A stretch of DNA of 64,000 nt from Thalassoroseus pseudoceratinae (GCF_011634775.1 NZ_JAALXT010000003.1:372001-436000), one strand, 5' to 3'; numbered from the stretch's first letter, positions 37,298 through 46,939 are shown. Numbers and translations: made by a program. The notes: generated from the sequence alone by a model not told the origin.

Positions 37298-37683
37298 GCG
37301 ATTCCTCCTTGGGATCGGCGGGCGTTCAAAATTGAACGCCGTTCTTGAGGGGGTCAAAAAGTCGGTGGAAAGGAATCGGCAACTCAAGGCCATTGGATCG
37401 ATCAGTCGCGTTCCAAAGCCGTCATCTCAGCGAAGACACATCGCCAATCGCCATGTTCCAACTAGACTTGATCTAGCGTGGATGAATTGCCTGATTCTCA
37501 AACTCCGTCTCACACACCCAGTATCGCCAAAATGCCAAGTCGGCCTGTTGTGAAAAGTGGGCGTTTCTGAGAGAGCAAGTAATTTCTGCCGATTTTGCGG
37601 GCTCAGTATGGTAATTCAGGCTCCGATGCATAATGGTGTCTGTACTGACCCACATCCTCCGAACGACCAACATCTCGAAAACA
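37298..37683. other. Divergent intergenic region upstream of the repeat protein and GNAT genes
   Basis: About 390 bases with no convincing gene. At 37321-37340, GGCGTTCA and TGAACGCC form an 8-bp dyad around AAAT, 11 bases upstream of the repeat protein's Shine-Dalgarno on the minus strand, so it could be an operator or a leader hairpin of that gene. Confidence 0.4.
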
Positions 37684-38142
37684 ATGTCCTATACGATTCG
37701 TCCTGGTGCCGCCGAAGATTTTTCCACCATCGCCGACTTCAATATCCGGATGGCTCTTGAGACCGAGGACCACCAATTGAAACGCGAGTTGGTCGAACCG
37801 GGCGTGCAGGCAGTGCTTGCTGACGATCGACACGGTCAGTATTTCGTTGCCGAGCGGGACGGCGTGGTTGTGGGATGTCTGCTGATTACGTACGAATGGA
37901 GCGACTGGCGGAACGGCAACATCTGGTGGGTGCAAAGCGTGTACGTCGCTCCGGAACATCGTCGGCAAGGTGTGTTTCGTGCGTTATGCGAGTACGCAGA
38001 AGCCGAGGCAAAAGCTAATCCACATGCCGTCGGCTTGCGTTTGTACGTCGAGAAAGACAACCAAACCGCCCAAACGGTTTACGAGAAACTCGGTTGGCGT
38101 CGACCAGGATATCTCGTCATGGAACGGATGTTCGACCGGTAG
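37684..38142 (+). CDS. GNAT family N-acetyltransferase
   Basis: A 152-residue acetyl-CoA-dependent acyltransferase. It begins YTIRPGAAEDFSTIADFN, the usual GNAT opening, and has the acetyl-CoA pyrophosphate loop in VQSVYVAPEHRRQGVFRALCEYAEAEA (RRQGVF), then LRLYVEKDNQTAQTVYEKLGW as motif B. The ATG at 37684 is chosen over an upstream in-frame start that adds 17 unrelated residues. Substrate unknown. Confidence 0.88.
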   Translation: MSYTIRPGAAEDFSTIADFNIRMALETEDHQLKRELVEPGVQAVLADDRHGQYFVAERDGVVVGCLLITYEWSDWRNGNIWWVQSVYVAPEHRRQGVFRALCEYAEAEAKANPHAVGLRLYVEKDNQTAQTVYEKLGWRRPGYLVMERMFDR

Positions 38143-38175
38143 ATTGCGTTTAGTAACGCTCTGATGCATCGACTC

Positions 38176-39348
38176 CTAATTGCGTTTTCGCCACGCCGCG
38201 ACTTTTTCCTTCACGCCTGGGATCAACCGCTCGGCGTTGCGATGATAGATCATTCGTAACACCGAATCCGGCAAGCCGAGGCCGTAGATGTTCCACAGAC
38301 CCTGCGGTGGAAACGGGTTGTCTTCGTATGGAAAATTCTCGTCATAGGTTTCGAGGAATCGAAAATGTGGGATGAGTTCGGACATCGGCGGGACGCCATC
38401 GGTACCGAAGAGAATGCGATCGCCGTATTTTAAGAAGAACTTGCGAGCGGTGTAGGGTTGGCGACCGAGTTCCGCGACGCGGGCGGCAATTTCGACATTC
38501 ATGTTTGGATACCGATCGAGATACGAACCCAGCTTCTTCAAATCCTCCGGCACATCCGCCATGTGAGCACAAATGAATGTCGTCTGTTTGTGCTTGGCAA
38601 TCACGCGGTTGCGGGCATCGATCAATTCTTGATGCTCCGGAAAATCCTTCCCGTGGAAACTCCACTCGGGATGCCGAAACAATTCCTCCCAGCGTTCGTT
38701 GTATTCATTCGTCGGTCGGAAAAACGCAATCGGATCAGCCACGTGCCATAGGATCGGAATATTCAATTCACCAGCGCGTTGCCAAACGGGATCGAACCGG
38801 GGATCGTCGGGCACGAGTAATTTGCCATCACCGTCTCGCAGATACAGCCCTAGCATTTTCGTCAGCTTCAATCCGGACGCACCGAGTTTGACGGCTTCGG
38901 AGAGGGCATCCGCAGTTTTGAGTCCGAAGCCGGGTTGGTTCACGGCCCATGTTTCCGGTTTGTCTTTGTCGCCATCGCCAATGAAATCCATGCGGGCGAA
39001 CACCACGAACCGATTGGGATATCGTTCCGTGAGTCGGCGATAATGCGGCCGGAATTCCGGTCCGACAACGCCATCGAGCGAAACCGAAACCGGGATGTTC
39101 GCCTCTGTCATCGCATCGACCATGGCGTCCAGCTCCGCATCGGTGAGCTTCTTGGGATGCGTGTGTACATTCACGCAGGGGAACTTGGCTTTCGTGAGAA
39201 TGTGTTCCTCAACTTGCAATGACGGCTGTGGACGGAATTCATCCAAGTACAACCGCCGTGGTTGTTCGGTGCTTTTCGAATCTTGCCCGAAGAGCGGACA
39301 TCCAAAAGCGACAACGAATCCAATCGTGAAAATTCTCAAAGTGTGCAT
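38176..39348 (-). CDS. Secreted amidohydrolase-2-type metal hydrolase
   Basis: A 390-residue TIM-barrel hydrolase with a signal peptide from this ATG (MHTLRIFTIGFVVAFGCPLFG). Metal-binding features include the first-strand HTH of FPCVNVHTHPKK, His in ILWHVADP, His in TFICAHMADVPEDL and the last-strand Asp in RILFGTDGVPP. This is the pattern of ACMSD-like decarboxylase/hydrolases. Upstream in-frame codons lack coding character. It diverges from kptA across 132 bases. Substrate unknown. Confidence 0.85.
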   Translation of the reverse strand: MHTLRIFTIGFVVAFGCPLFGQDSKSTEQPRRLYLDEFRPQPSLQVEEHILTKAKFPCVNVHTHPKKLTDAELDAMVDAMTEANIPVSVSLDGVVGPEFRPHYRRLTERYPNRFVVFARMDFIGDGDKDKPETWAVNQPGFGLKTADALSEAVKLGASGLKLTKMLGLYLRDGDGKLLVPDDPRFDPVWQRAGELNIPILWHVADPIAFFRPTNEYNERWEELFRHPEWSFHGKDFPEHQELIDARNRVIAKHKQTTFICAHMADVPEDLKKLGSYLDRYPNMNVEIAARVAELGRQPYTARKFFLKYGDRILFGTDGVPPMSELIPHFRFLETYDENFPYEDNPFPPQGLWNIYGLGLPDSVLRMIYHRNAERLIPGVKEKVAAWRKRN

Positions 39349-39480
39349 AGCAAGGCCAGTTGGGAAATCGGGACGGACAACGCCCGCATCATAGTGAGTT
39401 TGGCCATTCAATTCGCCTGACGTGGTGAATCGATCCGTGGTCGGAAGCGTATAGCAATTCAAACCGATTGTTTTAGAGAG

Positions 39481-40044
39481 ATGAAAATGAAGAATACAGA
39501 TAAGCGACTGAGCAAGTTTCTCAGTTATGTTCTCCGTCACAATCCTGGCTCGATTGGGATTGAACTGGATGCCAATGGGTGGGTGGAGATCGACACCTTA
39601 CTTGACCACGCAAACCGGCATGGGACACGGATCACACGGGACGATGTGATCCGGATTGTTTCTGAGTCGGACAAGCAGCGGTTCGCGGTCAGTGAAGATT
39701 CCCAACGTCTGCGAGCCAATCAAGGGCATTCCGTGAAAGTCGACCTCGATCTCAACAGCGTGCCCGCGCCCGAGATGCTCTTTCACGGGACCGTCGAACG
39801 TTTTCTGGATTCGATTCGCGTTCATGGACTGCTCAAAGGACAGCGGCATCATGTCCATCTTTCAGCTGACGAACAAACGGCGTCCATCGTGGGAGCGCGT
39901 CGTGGAGAACCCGTGTTGCTGCGGATTGCATCCCGTGAGATGGGCCAGCACGGTCACTTGTTCTATCGCACAAAGAACGGCGTCTGGCTGACCGACCACG
40001 TTCCGCCCCAATACATCGTATTCCCGGCAGAGTGGGCCGACTAA
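39481..40044 (+). CDS. kptA: RNA 2'-phosphotransferase (KptA/Tpt1)
   Basis: 187 residues. In fungi and archaea Tpt1 transfers the 2'-phosphate from spliced tRNA to NAD+, forming ADP-ribose-1'',2''-cyclic phosphate. Signatures present: RLSKFLSYVLRHNPGSIGIEL with the catalytic Arg-His pair, NGWVEIDTLL, RANQGHS, LFHGT and HHVHLS, and GEPVLLRI. Bacteria have no known 2'-phosphate splice junction, so the substrate is unclear (repair of RNA 2'-phosphates or capped ends has been proposed for the family). A CDGSH-type gene follows 108 bases later. Confidence 0.92.
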   Translation: MKMKNTDKRLSKFLSYVLRHNPGSIGIELDANGWVEIDTLLDHANRHGTRITRDDVIRIVSESDKQRFAVSEDSQRLRANQGHSVKVDLDLNSVPAPEMLFHGTVERFLDSIRVHGLLKGQRHHVHLSADEQTASIVGARRGEPVLLRIASREMGQHGHLFYRTKNGVWLTDHVPPQYIVFPAEWAD

Positions 40045-40152
40045 CGGTTGATGCTTTCCACGTGGACGGCGGGTCGCTTCGCGTGGCGTATGTTTGCGTC
40101 CGAACGGACTGAACGGTATCCTCGCGTCAATCATTCCTCAGAACAAAACTCA

Positions 40153-40392
40153 ATGACAGAGAAGACGCCAATGTCGGATGCCCAAGTCGAAGTGATGACC
40201 CGCGAGAACGGTCCAATTTTGATCACCGGACCGGTCACGCTGAAAGATCATCTTGGAAATACGTACAACCTGGGTGAGAAAGAAAAATTCGCGCTTTGCC
40301 GCTGCACGAAGTCGGAACGCATGCCGTTTTGTGACGGGGCTCACAAGGCATGTGGGTTCGAGGCAAAACACCTGGCACCGAATGAAGGCTGA
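40153..40392 (+). CDS. CDGSH-type [2Fe-2S] protein
   Basis: A 79-residue protein. The cluster motif is LCRCTKSERMPFCDGAH: three cysteines and the terminal His ligate a 2Fe-2S cluster, as in mitoNEET-like proteins. The N-terminal half (GPILITGPVTLKDHLGNTYN) forms the short beta segment seen in bacterial stand-alone members. No membrane anchor. In-frame codons upstream of this ATG are not family-like. Role probably electron transfer or cluster delivery. Confidence 0.9.
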   Translation: MTEKTPMSDAQVEVMTRENGPILITGPVTLKDHLGNTYNLGEKEKFALCRCTKSERMPFCDGAHKACGFEAKHLAPNEG

Positions 40393-40440
40393 GACTGGTT
40401 CTGGTTTGCAACGTCCGCCTTTTTCGGGAGTTTCAGAGTT

Positions 40441-42450
40441 ATGAAGTCGTCCACTGCGTTTCCGGTCTGCCTGGCTGTTTGGCTCGGTGTCGCCTCAGCT
40501 CCATTGTGGTCTCAGGAGATCACTGCCGAGCAGGAACATTCACTGCGTAAGCATCTGACGACTCTGCGGACGGTGTTGGACGCCGAAAAGGCACGCCGCA
40601 TCGAAGCTGCCGAGAAAGATGGGACCCGATTGGATCTTCGGTCTGTCGCGGATGTCGAAGTGTATGCCAAGGCCGTCGAATGGGCGTTGCGGTGGAATGA
40701 GTTTCCGAAGAAGAATTACTTCGGTGATGCTTCAAAAGCATTGCACACCGGCTTGATGCGGGCCGAACGGTTGAAGGTCGACAAGCCGGTTTGGAATGGC
40801 GTGAAAGCCAAAACCATTCGCGGCTATTACTCCAAGATCGATCAGTCCGTTCAACCATATGCACTGACACTGCCCAACGATTTCGACCCTGAAAGCACGA
40901 AGCGTTGGCCGTTGTATGTTGTCTTGCATGGACGGGCCAACCAAATGAACGAAGTCAACTTCATTGCACGGCATGACGGCAAACCCACGCCAGACGGGCA
41001 ATCGTGGATTCAGCTCGATGTCTACGGCCGTGGAAACAATGCCTACCGATGGGCTGGTGAAACGGATGTGTTTGAAGCGATCGAAGATGTCCGCCGACGA
41101 TACCGCATTGATCATCGCCGAATCTCTCTGTGGGGGTTCTCGATGGGCGGAGCGGGGGCTTGGCATCTCGGTTTGCATCATCCCGGCAAATGGGCATCCG
41201 TCGGAGCGGGAGCCGGTTTCGTCGATTTCTACAAGTACCAAAAACAGTCCGAAAAACTTCCTCCTTGGCAGCATTCAACTTTGCACATTTACGATGCTGT
41301 CGACTATTCCATGAATGCTTTCAATGTGCCAATGATCGGTTACGGCGGCGAGAAAGATCCTCAGCGAGCAGCAGCCGAAAGTGTCGCGGAGGCGGCGAAG
41401 TCGGTCGGCATCGAAATTGACCTTCTTGTTGGCAAGAACATGGGACACAAATTCGACGAGGATAGCCGCGAGAAATTCATGGCGTTCTTGGCAGAGAAAA
41501 ACGCGACCGGACGCCCCGGATATCCGGGGCAGCAGGAACTTCGCTTTATCACCTACACGCCGAAGTACAATCGTTGTGATTGGCTTGAGGTCAGCCAACT
41601 CGGGCGAATGTATGAACCGGCCATTGTGGAAGGCGGTCGCAATAGCGAAGGAATTCTGTCGCTCAAAACGAAGAACGTTGTCGCTTTGAAAATCGCACGG
41701 GAAGTTGCGGCTCAAATCGAGATCGACGGCCAACCCCTGCCGCTCAGTTTTGCGGCCGATGGCCTGCTGCCAGACGTGTACTATGTGCATCGCGGTCGAG
41801 GATGGCGAGTGTTGAATTACGACGAATCTCGCAACTTCGACTCGAACACCGACTTGATGAAACGCCGCGATCTACAAGGGCCGATTGACGATGCGTTCAT
41901 GCAACCGTTTGTCTGTGTCCGTGGAACAGGAACACCACGGAATCAGGCACAGAACGCATGGGCCAACTGGACTTTCGAACGCTTCCAGCGGGAATTCGAT
42001 CAGTGGATGCGGGCGGAGATTCCGACCGTCAACGATGACGAACTCACGCCGGAAATGATCCAAGAGAAGAACATCGTGCTGTTCGGTGATCCTGGCTCGA
42101 ATTCCGTGCTGGCGAAAATTCTGCCGGACCTACCAGTTCGATGGACCGATGAGAAAATTCAAATCGCCGATCAAACGTTCAATGCGACCACGCACGGTCT
42201 TTGCATGATCTTCCCCAATCCGCTCAATCCGAATCGGTACGTGGTCATCAACAGCGGTCACACGTTTCATGAAAAGGATTTCAAAGCGTCGAACTCGTGG
42301 CTGTTCCCCCGACTTGGGGATGTGGCTGTCGTCAAATTTGAGAAGACAACGGACAGCTACAAGGAAGAAATCGCCTGGGCGAACATCTTCAACAGCGGTT
42401 GGCGATTGCCGCAAGTTCGAAACACGGACGAATCAGAAGACAATCCCTAG
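40441..42450 (+). CDS. Secreted prolyl-oligopeptidase-type esterase
   Basis: 669 residues with a signal peptide (residues 1-25, ending PLWSQE). After an all-helical N-terminal part, an alpha/beta hydrolase domain spans about 125-370: oxyanion region WPLYVVLHGRA, nucleophile Ser in LWGFSMGGAGAW, and a likely His in NMGHKFDED. A C-terminal all-beta or mixed domain of about 300 residues (IVLFGDPGSNSVLAKILPDLP) is typical of planctomycete and Bacteroidetes secreted esterases. It may act on polysaccharide or acylated substrates. Overlaps the convergent barrel-like gene by 18 bases. Confidence 0.85.
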   Translation: MKSSTAFPVCLAVWLGVASAPLWSQEITAEQEHSLRKHLTTLRTVLDAEKARRIEAAEKDGTRLDLRSVADVEVYAKAVEWALRWNEFPKKNYFGDASKALHTGLMRAERLKVDKPVWNGVKAKTIRGYYSKIDQSVQPYALTLPNDFDPESTKRWPLYVVLHGRANQMNEVNFIARHDGKPTPDGQSWIQLDVYGRGNNAYRWAGETDVFEAIEDVRRRYRIDHRRISLWGFSMGGAGAWHLGLHHPGKWASVGAGAGFVDFYKYQKQSEKLPPWQHSTLHIYDAVDYSMNAFNVPMIGYGGEKDPQRAAAESVAEAAKSVGIEIDLLVGKNMGHKFDEDSREKFMAFLAEKNATGRPGYPGQQELRFITYTPKYNRCDWLEVSQLGRMYEPAIVEGGRNSEGILSLKTKNVVALKIAREVAAQIEIDGQPLPLSFAADGLLPDVYYVHRGRGWRVLNYDESRNFDSNTDLMKRRDLQGPIDDAFMQPFVCVRGTGTPRNQAQNAWANWTFERFQREFDQWMRAEIPTVNDDELTPEMIQEKNIVLFGDPGSNSVLAKILPDLPVRWTDEKIQIADQTFNATTHGLCMIFPNPLNPNRYVVINSGHTFHEKDFKASNSWLFPRLGDVAVVKFEKTTDSYKEEIAWANIFNSGWRLPQVRNTDESEDNP

Positions 42451-43233
42451 ACCCGCGACCGGCCCGTTGATATCGAATTCCCCGAGTTCGTAAGAATCGT
42501 ACCCTGCGAAAATCTCGAGCGATCCGTAAACAAAACCAGTGGTGACCCGCCAATGGAAAAGTTGATCGCCTGAGATTTCTCCCCAGTCGATCTCCCCGGA
42601 AACCAGGAATGGTCGGCGAATGTAGAAGTCGGTTCCGTAAGTCATGTTGTAACCAACGTCCGCACGACCATCTTTGAGTGCGTACGCGGCTCCCCCACCG
42701 AAGCGAAGCGTTATCCGGCTGACGTCCATTTTGTAGACGAGGTTTGCATCCCCGGTCCACAGTTCGCCATCGATGTCGGAGTTTCGTGTTTTGTCGTACC
42801 ACGTTGATTCCGCATCGAGACCGAATTGCCCGGTCAGTTGGGTCATTAATTGACCGTGAATTCGGACTTCGTCGTTGTAATCTTCTGAGTAGTCGAACCG
42901 TAAACGTGTTCCTGCACCGAACATGCTGCCATTCTGGGCGCGAATGACGATTGGCTCCGTGGCCTGGATAAAATCAATCTCTGTCTGAGTAGCACTGTCG
43001 AACCGCGGCGTTGGATTTCGACGAGCCGACTCATCGCCGGAATCGGCAATCGTAGACTCGGTGTCTAGCAAGTCGGTATGAGATGACGTGTCGAATCGGC
43101 AGAAAGGTTCGTCGGTCGGCCGGAATACCTCTGCCAAGTCCGTAGGAGAGCGAAACAATTCATCGGCCGCGTAGGTTGTGGCCGCATAGGTCAAGACGTG
43201 GGCGATGATCAGCAGTCTCGCGGATTGCCGCAT
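42433..43233 (-). CDS. Small outer-membrane beta-barrel-like protein
   Basis: 266 residues from the ATG at 43233, which has AGTAGGT upstream; a longer frame begins 20 codons earlier. Signal peptide at residues 1-23 (RLLIIAHVLTYAATTYAAD). The second half alternates hydrophobic and charged residues in strands (ITLRFGGGAAYAL; FLVSGEIDWGEISG; GSLEIFAGYDSYEL) and ends in an aromatic residue (GLGIVF), which suggests an eight-strand barrel. The first 100 residues are acidic and low in structure. No named family recognised. Confidence 0.65.
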   Translation of the reverse strand: MRQSARLLIIAHVLTYAATTYAADELFRSPTDLAEVFRPTDEPFCRFDTSSHTDLLDTESTIADSGDESARRNPTPRFDSATQTEIDFIQATEPIVIRAQNGSMFGAGTRLRFDYSEDYNDEVRIHGQLMTQLTGQFGLDAESTWYDKTRNSDIDGELWTGDANLVYKMDVSRITLRFGGGAAYALKDGRADVGYNMTYGTDFYIRRPFLVSGEIDWGEISGDQLFHWRVTTGFVYGSLEIFAGYDSYELGEFDINGPVAGLGIVF

Positions 43234-43638
43234 GGTATTACCTACTGAACAGTTAACGCATCTCAGGCCGTGCCCAAACACATTCAAGTTCATCGGATTT
43301 GGCAGTACGGTGGACTGCGCAACATCCCACGAACACTAACGTTCGGGACGCGGTGTGAGCTGCGGAGATTGAGAGAATGTATTGAGAGAGAAGTGGCGCG
43401 AGTTCTACGAGGTGTGCCGAATTCTGTCAATCCCGCGCGAACAAACAGTGGTTGTGGCCCTTTGATCACCGCGTCCGGTCTTGAAGCCGTCTTGACGGAA
43501 TTTTCAAATGGAGATAGCATCAATTTTCAGACAAACTGAATTGATTCACAGGAGATGAATCGATCTCAATCAGAACGCTAGTTTTTGACACCCACAGTCA
43601 ATCTCGCGAATCGATGCAGTCAACAGGATGATGTAGCC
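43234..43638. other. Divergent region upstream of barrel-like gene and ispE
   Basis: About 400 bases without a supported gene. Two direct copies of ATTGAGAGA lie 13 bases apart (43368-43376 and 43381-43389) and a short dyad CGAAC-N6-GTTCG lies at 43330-43345. An 89-codon frame across this region has no protein-like pattern. Confidence 0.4.
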
Positions 43639-44538
43639 ATGCGGTTTCGGTCGATTGGCCATGCATTGGCGGTCGATACACCCGCCAAGCTCAACCTCTT
43701 TCTTCGCGTCATTGGACGACGAAGCGATGGGTTTCACGACCTTGAAACTGTCATGGTCGCAATCGATCTCTTTGATGCGATGGTTTTCGAGAGAATCGAT
43801 TCGGCTCCGAGCGGAGAAACTCGTCTTAGCGTTGATCAATCTCAGATCGGTGGCGACCCGCTTCCCACGGATTCTCGGAACCTTATTCGCAAAGCTGTCG
43901 ACCTCGTTCGGGAGCAATCTGGACGGTCCGAGCCGATCGGAATTCGTGTGACCAAGCGAATCCCGATGCAAGCGGGGCTTGCGGGTGGGTCGAGCAATGC
44001 AGCCGCAACGCTGGGGTCTCTGAATCGAATCTGGGAACTTGGATGGTCGAGGGACCGCTTGCTCGAACTTGGCGGCGAACTTGGCAGTGACGTCAATTTC
44101 TTTCTTGGACCGACATCAACAGCTTTGTGCAGTGGGCGGGGCGAAGTCATTCAACCGGTTCCGTCAGTTGGTGGTCGGCCGGTCGTCGTCATCCATCCGC
44201 CAACCGGATTGTCGACCGCGAAGGTCTTTCAGCAATGCACACCGAACCCAGATGGCCCATCCGCATCGGAATTTGTGACGCAACTTAAAAAACAACCAGA
44301 GGTTGTGTTTTCATCGCATCTTTACAACACGCTGGAAACCCCAGCGCGGGCGATGAATGCAGACATCAACGACGTATCATCAACATTGGATCGAGAGTCC
44401 GTCATTGGCCACCTGATGAGTGGCAGCGGGTCCAGCTGCTTCGCGATTTGCCGATCTCATCGGCAAGCTCGAACGGTGGCCGCCCGACTCAGAGCAAAAC
44501 GCATCGGACGCGTTTTTGTGGCACGCACCTTGTTTTAG
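43639..44538 (+). CDS. ispE: 4-diphosphocytidyl-2-C-methyl-D-erythritol kinase
   Basis: Fourth step of the MEP isoprenoid pathway; phosphorylates CDP-ME. A GHMP kinase of 299 residues from this ATG (AGGAT upstream). Signatures: [24 protein letters not shown] at the N terminus, the ATP loop [25 protein letters not shown], and [11 protein letters not shown] near the end. spoVG-type gene follows after 23 bases, the same neighbour order (with genes lost between) as in Firmicutes. Confidence 0.93.
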   Translation: MRFRSIGHALAVDTPAKLNLFLRVIGRRSDGFHDLETVMVAIDLFDAMVFERIDSAPSGETRLSVDQSQIGGDPLPTDSRNLIRKAVDLVREQSGRSEPIGIRVTKRIPMQAGLAGGSSNAAATLGSLNRIWELGWSRDRLLELGGELGSDVNFFLGPTSTALCSGRGEVIQPVPSVGGRPVVVIHPPTGLSTAKVFQQCTPNPDGPSASEFVTQLKKQPEVVFSSHLYNTLETPARAMNADINDVSSTLDRESVIGHLMSGSGSSCFAICRSHRQARTVAARLRAKRIGRVFVARTLF

Positions 44539-44561
44539 AACACCGGAGAAGGAGGACGGCT

Positions 44562-45236
44562 GTGGAGATCACTGAAGTCCGCATCAAACTCATGGATGAC
44601 CCGAACGATCGCTTGCAGGCTTTCTGCTCGATCACGTTCGATAGTTGCTTTGTCATTCGAGATTTGAAAATCATCCAAGGGTCCAAGGGGTCGTTCGTTG
44701 CGATGCCTAGCCGAAAACTAACGGACCGTTGCCCGCGTTGTCAGTGCAAGAACCATCTGCGTTCCCAATACTGCAATCATTGCGGTCTCAAGCTCGACGA
44801 AGAACGAGCGACTCGCAACACCGAAGGTCGAGCGAAACTCTACGCCGATATTGCTCATCCGATCAATTCCGCCTGTCGGGAGCTGATCCAAGAACGTGTG
44901 TTGACCGCTTTTGAGGAAGAGCTTGAGCTGTCGAAATCGCCGGACTACATTTGTACCTACGACGATTACGGCGAAGAGTCCTACGAAGATTACGAGTACG
45001 AATCGGACACCTCGGAAGACTTCCGACCAACGACACCGACTCGTACTTTTCAAGATGACCGTGACGTGCGTCACCGCATTGAACCGGCTCAGACCACGCC
45101 AAATGCCCCTCACCGTGGAGGGCCTCGATTTGGGAATTCTTCGAGTAACGGTCACGAGAAAACAGCGGTGTCTGGCAACTACCTCGACACAGTCTCGAAC
45201 GACGACGGGCTTGGTTTTGGTGAGGGCGTTCTTTAG
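44562..45236 (+). CDS. spoVG: SpoVG homologue with an inserted zinc ribbon and acidic tail
   Basis: 224 residues from a GTG with a strong GGAGG. Residues 1-51 match SpoVG ([43 protein letters not shown]) and residues 94-120 its second half ([20 protein letters not shown]). Between them sits about 40 residues with C57-x2-C60-x10-C71-x2-C74, a zinc-ribbon pattern. After 120 the tail is acidic then disordered. SpoVG binds nucleic acid as a small dimer and acts as a global regulator in Firmicutes. The insertion probably alters nucleic-acid binding. The adjacency to ispE supports the assignment. Confidence 0.88.
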   Translation: MEITEVRIKLMDDPNDRLQAFCSITFDSCFVIRDLKIIQGSKGSFVAMPSRKLTDRCPRCQCKNHLRSQYCNHCGLKLDEERATRNTEGRAKLYADIAHPINSACRELIQERVLTAFEEELELSKSPDYICTYDDYGEESYEDYEYESDTSEDFRPTTPTRTFQDDRDVRHRIEPAQTTPNAPHRGGPRFGNSSSNGHEKTAVSGNYLDTVSNDDGLGFGEGVL

Positions 45237-45257
45237 AAGCCTATGCCAAACGAAGCT

Positions 45258-45289
45258 TGAGCCATGCGAATCTGCGTTCGCATGGCTCA
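45258..45289. terminator. Bidirectional hairpin between convergent spoVG and kinase genes
   Basis: TGAGCCATGCGAA (45258-45270) and TTCGCATGGCTCA (45277-45289) form a perfect 13-bp stem with a 6-base loop. It lacks a T tract on either side. The stop codon of the convergent kinase gene lies inside the stem. Confidence 0.6.
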
Positions 45290-46939
45290 TTCGCTAGGCA
45301 CGATGGATTGACCAGTGGGAATTCGAGGAAGAACTAATTGAAAAGCGGTGTGTTCTGCATCCGGGATGAGTTTAAGCGTTCCCCCGTATGTCTCGACAAC
45401 CGCTCGGCTCATCGGCAGACCCAATCCCAATGAGTTTTCTTTAGTGGTGTAGAATTCATCGAAGACTTGGGCGTGACCCTGCTCGGGGACCCCGGGCCCG
45501 ACATCTTCGATGGTCAACTCCACACGGTTCTCGAGTGATTCGAGCCGGATCCAAATTCGAGGGTTTTCAATTTCGGCGGCCGTCATCGCTTCGACAGAAT
45601 TCATGAACAGGTCGAAAATCACCTGAATCAAATGATTCTCATCGACTTTGACGGTGGGGGCATGTGTCGGCAAATCAACTTGGAAATCAATGTTGTTCTC
45701 CTGGAAGACTACGCGGGCAAGTTCCAATGCTCGGTTCACAATCTCCGAAAGATTGTGATCACCGGGTTCCCGAAGTTGCTCGGAGACAAACGATCGAATC
45801 TCCCGTAGTAACTCGCCGGCACGCAACGCTTCGCTCTGGATTTCTTCAAAGAGCCTCAGTTGGGAACTACCTGTCTCTTCGTTCCGTTTTCCGACAGCTG
45901 CATAGTTTGCGATGGCTGCCAGTGGTTGGTGAACCTGGTGTGCCCAACCGGCGGCGAGTTGCCGAATCAAATTGAAACGGCTCGCCCGACACATCGTCGC
46001 CTGAAGATCGATCAGCTTGGTTTGCGCTTCCACCAACTCGCGAGACCGTTCTTCAACTCGGGCCTCGAGTTTCCGATTGAGCAATTGGAGCGACTCGCGA
46101 GAGGAACGTTGCTCGCTGATGTCCAAAGCCAATCCCGACCAAAGTTGATCACCATTATCAAGGACGCGAGGACGCGAGCAAACACGAAACCACCGCACCG
46201 CACCGGTCTGTCTGGAGAACAATCGCAGCTCAATCTCGAAGGGGGAGAGTTTTCCCATCGCTGCGAGGGCCGTGTCGCAATATCGGGACCAATCCTCCGG
46301 ATAAATTCCCTGCAATAATCGCAGCGGCGACTCGTAAATCTCGGCCGCAGACCAGCCGAGATAGTCGTCAACTCGGTCATTGATATATGGGACACGGAAC
46401 TCAATCCGATCGGTCGGTCCGCATGTTTGGTAGATCAGACCGGGCACTTCAGTCGAAAGTAGTTGCCAACGCTCCTCGGCTTGCAGGTTCTCAAATTGGA
46501 TTCGGTCCTCGTCCGAAGGAAGCTCCAAATCCCGGACCATCGGCGGAATTGCGGTTTCATTTCCCAAGCGAAAGTGGACGAGCTCACAGTCTCGACTGAA
46601 AAAGCTGATGGACTCGGAACGGACTTGGACATCAACCTGAGAGCCGTCTCCACACCGGATTGTCGCCGGTTGAAATTCGCTGTCGGGACTTTGCTGCAAC
46701 GGGAATTGTTTGGTCCTCTTCGATGGAAATTCTGCAAGGGTGTCCCAGGGTGTTTCCACGAGGATGCCTGCCGGATAACGCAGGAGCATCATCGCTTGCA
46801 AGTTAAAATGTACGACTCGGTTGGTCGCACAATCGACAACAAGCAGCGGGTGTTGCGAATGCTCGAACTCTGTTCGATAGATAGAATCGATGAGGTCCTT
46901 CATAATTTTGCGATCGCAACTGCTGATCAGAGGAGACAC
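45287..46939 (-). CDS. Cytoplasmic PAS-PAS histidine kinase
   Basis: 550 residues from a GTG; an ATG at 46903 (MKDLIDSIYR) is an equally good start and neither has a clear ribosome site. No membrane segment. Two PAS-type regions (about 20-130 and 165-290, the second with a PAC-like WFRVCSRPRVLDNGDQLW) precede a coiled linker. HisKA has the phosphoacceptor in AGWAHQVHQPLAAIANYAA, like the FixL/DctB group. HATPase_c follows with FMNSVEAM (N box), IEDVGPGVPEQG (G1), FDEFYTTKENSLGLGL (F and G2). It converges on spoVG. No response regulator is adjacent. Confidence 0.9.
   Translation of the reverse strand: MSPLISSCDRKIMKDLIDSIYRTEFEHSQHPLLVVDCATNRVVHFNLQAMMLLRYPAGILVETPWDTLAEFPSKRTKQFPLQQSPDSEFQPATIRCGDGSQVDVQVRSESISFFSRDCELVHFRLGNETAIPPMVRDLELPSDEDRIQFENLQAEERWQLLSTEVPGLIYQTCGPTDRIEFRVPYINDRVDDYLGWSAAEIYESPLRLLQGIYPEDWSRYCDTALAAMGKLSPFEIELRLFSRQTGAVRWFRVCSRPRVLDNGDQLWSGLALDISEQRSSRESLQLLNRKLEARVEERSRELVEAQTKLIDLQATMCRASRFNLIRQLAAGWAHQVHQPLAAIANYAAVGKRNEETGSSQLRLFEEIQSEALRAGELLREIRSFVSEQLREPGDHNLSEIVNRALELARVVFQENNIDFQVDLPTHAPTVKVDENHLIQVIFDLFMNSVEAMTAAEIENPRIWIRLESLENRVELTIEDVGPGVPEQGHAQVFDEFYTTKENSLGLGLPMSRAVVETYGGTLKLIPDAEHTAFQLVLPRIPTGQSIVPSE

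Noticed and set aside
43270-43539. An 89-codon frame upstream of ispE
   Set aside because: No ribosome site, no conserved pattern, and it lies across a likely divergent promoter region.
43546-43584. A tiny frame after AGGAG upstream of ispE as a leader peptide
   Set aside because: The AGGAG abuts the ATG with no spacing, so ribosome loading there is unlikely, and no attenuator follows.
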